Assembly: GCF_026914265.1 (NCBI RefSeq)
Contig: NC_069133.1
Location: forward strand, 26,856,272 to 26,920,271
Origin: Mya arenaria
Lineage: Eukaryota > Mollusca > Bivalvia > Myida > Myidae
DNA length: 64,000 nucleotides
Direction of reading: 5' to 3'
Part shown: positions 1 to 10,117 of the stretch, piece after piece
How the letters are laid out: each line of letters begins with the position of its first letter
Numbering within the stretch: the stretch's first letter is position 1
Notes under the pieces: model-generated
What the model saw: only the letters and a program-made list of their open reading frames with translations
Database searches by the model: none
What the model was told of the DNA's origin: nothing
Position numbers and translations under genes: made by a program

Positions 1-2115
1 CTGTGTGGACTAGTAGAGATAAGGTAATCACTGGTGTGGGCTGGTAGAGACTGTGTGTAGTCACCTGTGTGGACTAGTAGAGATTAGGTAATCACTGGTG
101 TGCACTGGTAGAGACTGTGTAGTCACCTGTGTGGACTAGTAGAGATACGGTAATCACTGGTGTGCACTTGTAGAGACTATGTGTAGTCACCTGTGTGGAC
201 TAGTAGAGATTAGGTAATCACTGGTGTGCACTGGTAGAGACTATGTGTAGTCACCTGTGTAGACTAGTAGAGATTAGGTAATCACTGGTGTGCACTGGTA
301 GAGACTATGTGTAGTCACCTGTGTGGACTAGTAGAGATTAGGTGTACACTGGTAGAGCCTATGTGTAGTCACCTGTGTGGACTAGTAGAGATTAGGTAAT
401 CACTGGTGTGCACTGGTAGAGACTATGTGTAGTCACCTGTGTGGACTAGTAGAGATTAGGTAATCACTGGTGTGCACTGGTAGAGACTATGTGTAGTCAC
501 CTGTGTGGACTAGTAGAGATTAGGTGTACACTGGTAGAGCCTATGTGTAGTCACCTGTGTGGACTAGTAGAGATTAGGTAATCACTGGTGTGCACTGGTA
601 GAGACTGTGTAGTCACCTGTGTGGACTAGTAGAGATAAGGTAATCACTGGTGTGCACTTGTAGAGACTATGTGTAGTCACCTGTGTGGACGAGTAGAGAT
701 TAGGTAATCACTGGTGTGCACTGGTAGAGACTATGTGTTGTCACCTGTGTAGACTAGTAGAGATTAGGTAATCACTGGTGTGCACTGGTAGAGACTATGT
801 GTAGTCACCTGTGTGGACTAGTAGAGATAAGGTGTACACTGGTAGAGCCTATGTGTAGTCACCTGTGTGGACTAGTAGAGATTAGGTAATCACTGGTGTG
901 CACTGGTAGAGACTATGTGTAGTCACCTGTGTGGACTAGTAGAGATTAGGTAATCACTGATGTGTACTGGTAGACTGTGTAGTCACCTGTGTGGACTAGT
1001 AGAGATTAGGTAATCACTGATGTGTACTGGTAGACTGTGTAGTCACCTGTGTGGACTAGTAGAGATTAGGTGTACACTGGTAGAGACTATGTGTAGTCAC
1101 CTGTGTAGACTAGTAGAGATAAGGTAATCACTGTTGTGCACTGGTAGAGACTATGTGTAGTCACCTGTGTGGACTAGTAGAGATAAGGTAATCACTGTTG
1201 TGCACTGGTAGAGACTGTATGTAGTCACCTGTGTGGACTAGTAGAGATTAGGTAATCACTGGTGTGCTCTGGTAGAGACTATGTGTAGTCACCTGTGTGG
1301 ACAAGAAGAGATTAGGTAATCACTGGTGTGCACTGGTAAAGACTATGTGTAGTCACCTGTATGGACTAGTAGAGATTAGGTAATCACTGGTGTGCACTGG
1401 TAAAGACTACGTGTAATCACCTGTGTGGACTAGTAGAGACTATGAGTAGTCACCTGTGTGGACTTGTAGAGATTAGGTTATCACTGGTGTGCACTAGTAG
1501 AGACTATGTGTAGTCACCTGTGTGCACTAGTAGTGATAAGGTAATTACTGGTGTGGGCTGGCAGAGACTATGTGTAGTCACTGGTGTGCACTGGTAGGGA
1601 CTATGTGTAGTCACCTGTGTTGACTAGTAGATATAAGGTAATCACTGGTGTGTGTTGGTAGAGACTACGTGTAATCACCTGTGTGGACTAGTAGAGGCAA
1701 CGTGTAATCACTGGTGTGTGTTGGTGGAGACTACGTGTAATCACCTGTGTGGACTAGTAGAGACAACGTGTAATCACTGGTGTGGACTGGTAGAGCCAAC
1801 GTGTATTCACTGGTGTGGACTGGTAGAGACTACTTGTAGTCACTGGTGTGGACTGGTAGAGACTACGTGTAATCCCTGGTGTGGACTGGTAGAGACTACG
1901 TGTAATCACTGGTGTGGACTGGTAAAGACAAGGTGTTATCACTGGTGTGGACTGGTAGAAACTACGTGTAATCGCTGGTGTGGTCTGGTAGAGTCTATGT
2001 GTAATCACTGGTGTGGGCTGGTAGAAACCACGTGTTATCACAGGTGTGGACTGGTAGAGACTATGTGTAATCACTGATGTGGACCAGTAGAGACTACGTG
2101 TAATCACTAATGTGG
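1..2115. repeat. Minisatellite, about 64 bp dimeric units passing into 33 bp monomers
   Basis: Up to about 1640 the array is built of alternating half-units, one carrying 'gtgcactggtagagactatg' and one carrying 'ggactagtagagattagg'. The same landmark recurs every 64 bp (for example at 221 and 285). Some units lack the 'aatcactggtg' segment, and these shorter variants recur together, which suggests duplication of several units at a time. From about 1640 to 2110 the array is a simpler 33 bp monomer, 'tggtgtggactggtagagac' plus 13 bases. Because 33 is a multiple of three, this part stays open as an 11-residue repeat (ETTCNHWCGLV-like). No start context, splice site or non-repeat sequence supports a protein. 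The array runs off the left edge of the window. Confidence 0.95.
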
Positions 2116-2747
2116 GCTAATCACAGTTCACCAAATGTGCCATGTTTAACGACGCAACATTCCTTGAACCGTTCATTTTTTCCGCCTGCATACACGTCAC
2201 CGACCTTCATTGAAATCAACACACAACTAAGACTCATCTTTGAAAGGAATTAACGGGAGTCTGGAAAGCGTAATATTTTGGTGATTCTGGAAAATTCTTA
2301 CCTCAGTCTTCGGTGATTTGGGGTTAAAGTGGACGAATAGCAGGCCTGTGGCCTCGAATAGCAGCGGAATGAAGTCCATTCCTAATTTTGTTTTCTTTAA
2401 TTACAACCTGAGACAGCGCCCGGAAGTGTGCGTTCAGCGTTTTTTTTTGCGGGTTGGAACCTGCCTCGTTTGGCAGTATTCAAAATATAACGGTCATAGC
2501 GGACCGTTATCTTTCGCTGACGGCCAGTTCGGATACCTTTTACAACAGAGCCAGTGTCACGGTCCCTCTGCCGTATCCGGCCAACCACTGCATGATAAAC
2601 GTTATAATGACCCCCGACGTTACGTTTTCTCTGTCCAGGCAGAAGCCTCCCAATGATATGTTCCATTCCACCCAAGGGTAGATGTTTTGGAACAGCCATT
2701 ATAAGTCTCAAACACTTCCACTGTAAATTTTATTCAAAAATCCACGC

Positions 2748-2805
<58 letters not shown>

Positions 2806-3680
2806 TAAAATAATAAAGTCCGAAGCAAGAATGACCTTAATTTACTATTATTTTTTGGGGTAAACATGTTCAAATGGTAAAACTCTTTAGTCGTTGGCTT
2901 ACGCACGATCTATTTGGTTTACATGTAGACATTTTTATGAAATGCATAAATATGCAAGAAAAAAATCTCTGTCATCTATTATAATGTAATTGGGGTCAGA
3001 TTTCTGGTCGTTAACTATTTCGGGAAGTCTTGTTTAAAACTGAAAAAATAGGAATGTTTAAATAACCTCAAATGGTCTTAAAAACATTACCAGGACTTAC
3101 TAACGATTATTTCATTGGAACTATATACTTTTCAGATAAAAATAGGCAGAAATAATGAATAAGCATGTACTCAGGCGATGCAAACAGACATCACTGATTA
3201 GTTGAGACTTTGTCATCTCCAAATCCTTAAAAACGTTCCATTTCACTTGTGTAATCCATTTCACTTGTGTCTGCAGATCATGGCTATTAATGGTTGTAAG
3301 AAATACAGGTGTTCTAACATATCATTTGAATGTTTAGAAGTCAGTTTACACTTCGGTTTATTAAATTTCGTGCTTCGTCGTATCGAGTCTGATTTACATA
3401 AGGTTCAACATTGCATATCTTATTACATTATCATTTTAGTGGGTCAGTGCTGTTAGGTACTGCAGTTATTTTTCAAAGTCTTGAATCAGACTTTAAATTT
3501 CTGGTGCTGAACATGAAAAGCTGTCCTGGTAACAAAAACTGCTCCTGTCCCCATCCCCCGGACAACAAACTAACATGAAATATCAGTCAATGAAATACAT
3601 GTATGTGGTTGCCACCTGGCTGCTTCGCGCTGTATTAAAATACATATGCTTCCCCGTGTATTTTTTAATGCAAATGGATT
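2116..3680. other. Unassigned interval with one weak coding-like segment
   Basis: This is mostly AT-rich sequence without recognisable genes. About 2454-2681 (plus) is richer in CpG and has an open frame of about 75 codons ending at a stop; it reads like IQNITVIADRYLSLTASSD and later INVIMTPDVTFSLSRQ. A pyrimidine-rich stretch ending in 'tttggcag' lies just inside it at about 2465, so it could be a terminal exon of a gene whose 5' part is not seen. I recognise no domain. A perfect (AAT)n tract lies at 2749-2804. The remainder, up to the polyadenylation site of the macrodomain gene, shows nothing I can name. Confidence 0.25.
2749..2804. repeat. (AAT)n microsatellite
   Basis: About 18 uninterrupted copies of AAT are visible directly. 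Confidence 0.97.
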
Positions 3681-3686
3681 TTTATT
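3681..3686 (-). terminator. Polyadenylation signal AATAAA of the macrodomain gene
   Basis: The plus strand reads TTTATT, which is AATAAA on the gene's strand, 75 bp beyond the stop codon at 3762-3764. The position fits a 3' UTR signal. The hexamer is common in AT-rich DNA, so this is only a likely site. Confidence 0.5.
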
Positions 3687-3761
3687 GTTGTCATTTATGG
3701 ATAAATTCACTCAGAAAAATCACAACATGTACATTTTAAACTATAAACTTAAACGACACCC

Positions 3762-6700
3762 TTATTTCTTCTTTTTCGAATGACTCTTCTCTGATTTTGG
3801 TGCCGGTGGCAAGGGGCGCCAAGCAGGGACCGGCTCATGCACACTTCCCGTTTCTGGCATATTTGTGACGTCAATCTGTGGCGCTTTTGAAGGTTTTTGC
3901 GTGGACGTTTTTGCTCCAGATTGCATCATCACTTCCGGTCGGCTAACCTCTGTCCTGGACGGAATCCTCATCCGGTCGCCATCGTCCTCTAGCTCCAGTT
4001 TCTGACCGGTAACTCTTTTCACCGGCACTGTTTTTGAACTCACAGCTGCAATGCAATGTGAATAAATGTATACCGTACCGACAACATGCAGGGGGTCCAA
4101 CGTAATTTGTGTTTGCGGAAATTTAAGTGAGGGAAATGTCAGATGCGGACTAAATGGCGGTTTGTAAAATAGTATCAGATTGATAATGTTAGCATTTTAT
4201 TTGCCGTATTGCAAGACGTTCGTGTTACATTAAGAGTTCCTACATTGATATAAAGTGCAATAATTTAATGGGCACACATATGAATTGCTCAAATTGTATA
4301 CATGTGTATCTGGAAAAATAGTTTTGCACAACAAATACGCAGGACGTTCTTATTGGCTAACAATTTGCCTTTTGTTATAAATATAAACATTGCTTACAGC
4401 TCGTGTCTTAATTGCACTTATATTAACGCACACTTATTCTGATTCTGTATCGAGCAAAAACTGCATAAAACTTCAACGCCACACATAAAAGGTGTTTAAA
4501 CATACTAATATTGGCCGTATAGTGCCCATGTTAAGTGCACATTCAGTCGATAAGAAAAAAAGATGCAAGAACTCGATACAAAATAGATAAAATATGTACA
4601 AGAATGGTACACTTTGTCTAAAAAAAATCAGTTTCAAGTCACGCAAATTTCTATTTTCTCTTTGTAAACCTGCAATCGTTCAGCTTATACATTCAATAAC
4701 TTTTTTGCTAAGGCCTCTAGAAGCACAGGTTAAAAAACCGAGGGAAGCTTACACGTCTGGCCTCCGGGTACGCGTATTTATATTCCGATAAAAGTGATAT
4801 AAACTTACTTACACCCCCCCCCCCAACACGAAAATACGTTTACAAACCGCCATTTTGTTCCGCATCTAACATTTCCCTTTACAAATTACGTCGGACCCCC
4901 TGCCACGGCTGCTTATGAATGTGGTGAATTGTCTAAAACTAATTTAAAAAGGCACAAAATAGGTTAAAGCAAACAAAAGAACCTTTTGTTTTTAATTGCA
5001 TTTTTACTCACGTGATCAAAACAAAACAACCTGTATGATTTGTGATAAAAATATAAGCCTTAATATTTTTTTCAATTAATAGCTACGTGGCCACATATTT
5101 CCCAAGTTGAAAAAGCGCCAAAATATCGCTACTCTTGTTTTAACTGTAAAAAATCATATGTTTTGTTTTGTTTTGATCATTTAAGTCAAAGGAGTTAATC
5201 GTTATAATAAGGGATCCAAACGAATATTCGAAAATTCGATCAAACGTTTGGTATTCGAATGTAAAAATTGGTATTCGAATATTCGAAAACAAAAGTTCAA
5301 TAAAGAATATAAAAAACCTTTTGCCTACAACACTGTTGTTGTTTATAAAGTGCATTGTCTTGTTTTTACAACTACTGGCCCCTAATGCATCAAAAAAACA
5401 AATGTGTCCCTTTTAAGAAGGAAACTTATAATTTTGGAAAATTCATACAAGTAAAATTTCAATATACAGTAACTTAATTGCAGCCTGCATATATAATTCT
5501 CTGTATAATCAATATGCCTTATGTTAACGTCATGCTTGTAAAATAATTAAGTCAGAAATAATCAGATTTTACCAGCAGTGGCATGAGCCGCCTCTGACAT
5601 CAGCTGTTCGGCATCCGTGAGTAGCCGCCCGGCTCCCTCCGCTATCAGCTGTTTGAGGGCCAGGATTGTGAGCGCCGTGTTTGCGTCGTCATTGTTGACC
5701 AGGTGGATGGAGCGCAGGGAGCCGCTAGCCGCAGGGTGGCCGTAAGCGTACAGCAACACGGCATAGAGGAAGGCCTTTGCACATATTTCAACCGGACACC
5801 CGAATATACCTAAAATAAGGAACTTGTTGGTTGGATTTCGCCTTGAACGATTTCCTCATTGGCACGAACTGGACGTTAGGGACCGATTTCTTTATATTCT
5901 TTTTAAACATTCCCGCTTGGCTCGACATTCGCGAGGCTCGACGTATTTTGGCCGGTCCCTGGGATATCGAGCGAATGGGTTGCGATTGTATATGGACAGT
6001 GGACAATAACTTAACGCATTTGCTTCATATACTTAGGTGGTTGTAAGATATGCGTCTAAAATATATACATCAAACATAGATCAAAATCACTTTGCTAAAA
6101 ACAATATTAGTATCATGTTTTATTTTGACAGTTCGTCGGACAGAACGAAAACACGAGTACCAAAATAAAACATCGCCAAGATAATCATTTTAAGCTGAGT
6201 CTTTGCAAATAAAACATGTGCGGCTAAGAAAAACAGTTACCGGAACTGATCAGCGGCACGGAGATAGTTGAGATTTTCAAGATGTCGTTCCCGTAAGAGA
6301 AGGAGTTGAGGAACGCCATAATGAGCTGGTGTGTACAGATCTTCTCGCCTACAACCCGGCTCCAAATTGGCCCCACAGCGTGGATAACGTTCTTTACGTT
6401 AGGATTTAATTTCCCGCCCGCGCACGTGTGCATGACCTCCGACGTCTGCAAGTTCCCCTTTGTCTTAACAAACTCATCGCACTGTTTTTGAAGCTCGGGA
6501 CTGGCGTTGGATGCAATGGCCCAGGCGACCCCGCCGCCATTTACGAGACTGCCCATCGCCGCGTTCACAATGACGTCAGTCTCCGCCATTGTTATAAGGC
6601 CTACGTAAACGTTGACGGTTACAGGGCCAAACTCAAAGTCCAAGAATTTGATCTCGTCTGGATTTTTTGTGAGAATGTATATGTCTCGTTTGACTTTTAT

Positions 6701-8423
6701 TTGAGAGTGTTCCCTATGGGAGCTCTCAGCAGATGCCGAGAAATGCACGTGCATTCCTTTATGTCCGTGGTGCACATGTCCCGGGTCATCCCAGTCGCTA
6801 GGTTCCACCTCGACATGTTTTTTGGACCCTTTATCTCTTGTCCTGTCATGTAAAATACTGCTTGGATGGTCGCTATGCAATACTTTATCTCTGTTCTGGT
6901 CATGTAAAATACTGCTTGCATGATTGCCATCCCCGCTCCTGTCATATACAAATCTACTTGCATGATCGCCATCCCCGCTCCTTTCATGTAAAAAACTGCT
7001 TGCATGATCGCCATCTCTGCTCCGGTCATGTAAAATACTGCTTCGATGATCAGCATCTCTGCTCCGATCATGTAAAAAACTGCTTGCATGATCGTCATGC
7101 AATGACTGATGCATGCTAGGGACACTTATCGGACGTACTCCATCGTCCTCATGATGTTTTGCGCCTGAAGGTTTAATCTGTGGGTGGTTATCACTATGCT
7201 TCTCCGTTGTTTTCGTCTCACTTAAGTCTTTCGATTTCCTTGGCTTCGGGATCGGAGCCCTGCTTTCATCTGGCCCCTCATCTTGGTTTGCATCATAGGT
7301 GTCCGGTTGCCTCCGCCGCTTGAACTCTTTTAGCTGCAGCTTTGTTTGAACTTTCGTCTGTGCGTACACCTGTTCCCTCATGATCGTGTCAATCTTATTC
7401 CAGGTCCATTCTAACTGATACCAGTTTCCACTCATACTCACTAAATTGCCTCCCTTGTCTCGATTTAGTGTGACATTTCCCAGATATTCTATTTCATCTC
7501 TGACTTTGTCCGTTGCCTGAATGAAGCTAGCTACATCCGCGTCTATGTCCGCAGTCAGCCTTGGAAAAACCTAAAAGAGGGACGGTCATCTATTATAAGC
7601 ACTGTATCAGGTGCGGTCATGAAAACACCCTCAAGTCTGAATTCAGTCTAAAGTGGCAAATATGCACATCTTAATTTCACCGGAACTTTCTTTCTTAGAC
7701 TAGTTGAGTCTAAATGCTATAACTAATCAAAATTTTACATGTTTCACATCTGTAATACGTAATTTTAAGCGATTCTTTGCTATACAATTCTTCATAATAG
7801 TACTTTTCTGAGTCTGAGTGTAGACTTGGACTTGAAAATATTCGTAATCATTTCTCCATGTTATTTTCTATGCAAAAAGAAGAATAACGATCACTTATAG
7901 TTTACTATTCGGGCTTATACGTCCGCCAGTCAGATTGACGGACAAATTTACACTCAATCATGTAGAACGGCTCTGATAACCAAACTCAGTGCCTATTTTA
8001 CCTTTTTTTCCTCCGATATTGACATGAAAAGTGAACTTTGGGGAACTGCCGATTTTGGGGGGGGGGGGGCGTGGCCCGGTCGCCACCCCACCCCTAAACT
8101 GCCAGTGTGTGTGTGTTGTGTGTGTGTGCGTTGTGTGTGTGTGTGTGTGTTGTATGTATGTGTGTGTGTGTGCGTGCGTGCGTGCGCCTGCGTGCGTGTG
8201 TGTGTTGTATGTGTGTGTGTGTGTTGTGTGCGCGTGCGTGTGCGTGTGTGCATGTATGTATGTAAAAATGTGTGTGAATGCATGTGCGTGCGCGTGTGTG
8301 TGCATTTACCTGCAAGTATGGTAGTCTCTGTACTGTAATATCATCTTCTAAGTAGTCGTCCGACTGTGCAATAACGGTTTCAGCATCTGTTAGAGAACGT
8401 AAAAGGCGCTGCATAATATATAT

Positions 8424-8474
<51 letters not shown>

Positions 8475-8810
8475 AAACGGTTTCAGCTTCTGTTACAGAG
8501 GGGGGGATAGACAATAACATTCATATTTAGTAAAGACTTTTACATAAAGTAATTGATCAGCCAAGGTCAGCTTACTATGCTGCATGCAAATAATTGGTTT
8601 ATTATGCAGAATTTAATACAATCATGATTCAATTGCAATTTCTGCAAACTTGTACTTACTGAGTTCGTCTTCCAAAATAACAACGGCATCATTGTTGAAC
8701 AAAGGATAGTAGATTTCCCTCACTCTCCACCCTCCTTTCTTTGAGAAATATATCTTTAAATCCTTCTCTGTACATTGCATAGCTATGCGAGATACCCTCA
8801 CACCGGACAT
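3762..8810 (-). CDS. RRM-like plus macrodomain protein, PARP14-like architecture without a catalytic domain (5 exons, 692 aa)
   Basis: Exons in transcript order: 8810-8660, 8386-8310, 7570-6241, 5809-5573, 4045-3762. All junctions are GT-AG, phases agree (1, 0, 1, 1), and the sum is 693 codons including TAA. The ATG at 8808-8810 opens an RRM-like domain (residues 1-76), with SGVRVSRIA as strand 1 and YFSKKGGWRVREI as the helix and strand 2 region, as in the PARP10/14 family. Residues 77-145 resemble the following KH-like segment. A charged linker holds about six imperfect 14-residue repeats of the DHASSFLHDRSRDG type (about 234-323) and a His-rich patch. The macrodomain (about 390-585) shows VNAAMGSLVNGGGVAWAI, VIHAVGPIW and the loop SSGIFG, which is joined across the exon 3/4 boundary. 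The tail ends in lysines. Macrodomains bind or remove ADP-ribose; here NAAN is NAAM, so hydrolase activity is uncertain. No ADP-ribosyltransferase domain follows. The model rests on splice signals alone. Confidence 0.85.
5824..5990. mobile_element. Short fold-back element (CTCGA-rich family), copy 1, inside the macrodomain gene
   Basis: This is one of four copies in the window of a family recognised by repeated 'ggctcgat' and 'gatatcgagc' blocks and the shared phrase 'gtattttggccggtcc'. The others are at about 13010, 32470 and 36530. The family has complementary ends of the type CCGTTGGCTCGA and TCGAGCCAACGG, as expected of a small non-autonomous DNA element. This copy begins about 13 bp intron-side of the 3' splice site of exon 4 (AG at 5810-5811, gene on minus), so it supplies the branch-point region of that intron. 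Confidence 0.6.
8050..8305. repeat. Poly-G and (TG)n/(TGCG)n simple repeat
   Basis: A run of G at about 8056-8069 is followed from 8105 by a degenerate (TG)n tract with TGCG and TGTA variants. It lies in intron 2 of the macrodomain gene and ends at the splice donor of exon 2 (GT at 8308-8309). The long open frames here come from the dinucleotide repeat alone. Confidence 0.9.
8424..8476. repeat. (GA)n microsatellite
   Basis: This is a nearly pure GA tract in intron 1 of the macrodomain gene, just upstream of exon 2. Confidence 0.95.
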
Positions 8811-10117
8811 CTTAAAATCCGTGAACCAGGAAGTTTATTTATTTAAATGCATCGATAACTGCATAACCCAGTGCATGTCAACAAAGTGAACGTAAATACA
8901 TTCCAATATAGCACCGCTAAGTCCTCATTCGTTTTAAACTTAGTCTAAGGTGTACACCTAAACAGTTAAAACGAAACTTGATTTCCATTAACTATGTATG
9001 ACTGATCATAATTTATTGATCTTGAGTTCAGTTACAAGCATTGTGGTAACAGCAAAGCCCGCCTATATTTAAAATAAGCTGCCATATCTTAACACTAAAA
9101 ATTGCCAATGTTTATATAGCCTCAAATGATCTTCATTCCAACGGGACGTACGAATTACGATTTTGTTTTGGCTACGACTATATCTCTATTTAAGCATCAA
9201 ATAAGTTGAAATAATGTATAAGCATAAAATTATATACCATTAGGCGGTTCAACCAAACGTTACTTGGTTAATGTTTTCGTAATTTGTCTTAAAAATTGGT
9301 TTGTCATTATAATGTTTATACTTATGTAGTCTGACATAATAATGTTTATCATAACATAGTTTGATATTATAATGGTTATTTTAACGTAGTTTGACATTAT
9401 ATAGTGGTTATTATAACGTAGTTTGACATAATAATGGTTATTATAACGTAGTTTGACATTAGAATGGTTATTATTACGTAGTTTGACATTAGAATGGTTG
9501 TTCTAACGTAGTTTGACCTAAGAATGGTTATTATAACGAAGTTTGACATTAGAATGGTTATTACAAATTGAATGTAGTTTGTCATTAGATTGTTTGTTAT
9601 ACATGTGTACATATGTATGCATTGATTTTGTCACTTTAAGTGCTATCTTTGACATTTTATATCACTACAATGTATTTGTTTTTGTTCAATAAAAACCGAT
9701 TGAATGAACAGGGTAACAAAATCTCCTTTCAATTGTTTTGTTTTATAAAGCGTAACAATGAAATCCAATAGAACGCTCAAGCAAATTATTTATGCTGTAT
9801 AAAGCTTAAGAAGACATTTAATACTTTCGAAAATTTATGATCATTCATATTTTAAATTACTTCTTTTAAAACGAAAACAAAGTTAAAACTGCATTTTTCG
9901 CAACAAAAAAAATCTAAAAATTAAAATAAAATTAGACAGTTTCCTGTGTTGTGATTAATTATTTAAAAGAAAGGACAATTATAAGGATAATTAATGTATT
10001 TCTAAACCATTGTAAACATATTTAAAAGAAACTGTGGCAGTCAACGCGTGCTTTAGAACAAGAACGACCGCGAAAATTAAAACGTAAATAACAAGTTAAA
10101 CAGCAAACCACGAAACA
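8811..10117. promoter_or_regulatory. Head-to-head intergenic region between the macrodomain gene and BTB gene 1
   Basis: The two start codons (8808-8810 on minus, 10118-10120 on plus) face away from each other across 1.3 kb. The promoters and 5' UTRs of both genes should lie here if no upstream non-coding exons exist. I see no clear TATA box or CpG island. The middle is occupied by a minisatellite (9310-9600), and the rest is AT-rich. Confidence 0.4.
9310..9600. repeat. 30 bp minisatellite, about nine copies
   Basis: The unit is approximately 'ggttattataacgtagtttg' plus 'acattagaat'. Copies vary by a few bases, mostly in the 'ttataacg' part. Confidence 0.9.

Noticed and set aside
1652-2107. 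Open frames on both strands of more than 100 codons with 11-residue repeats
   Set aside because: They follow a 33 bp minisatellite; no non-repeat sequence or gene signals.
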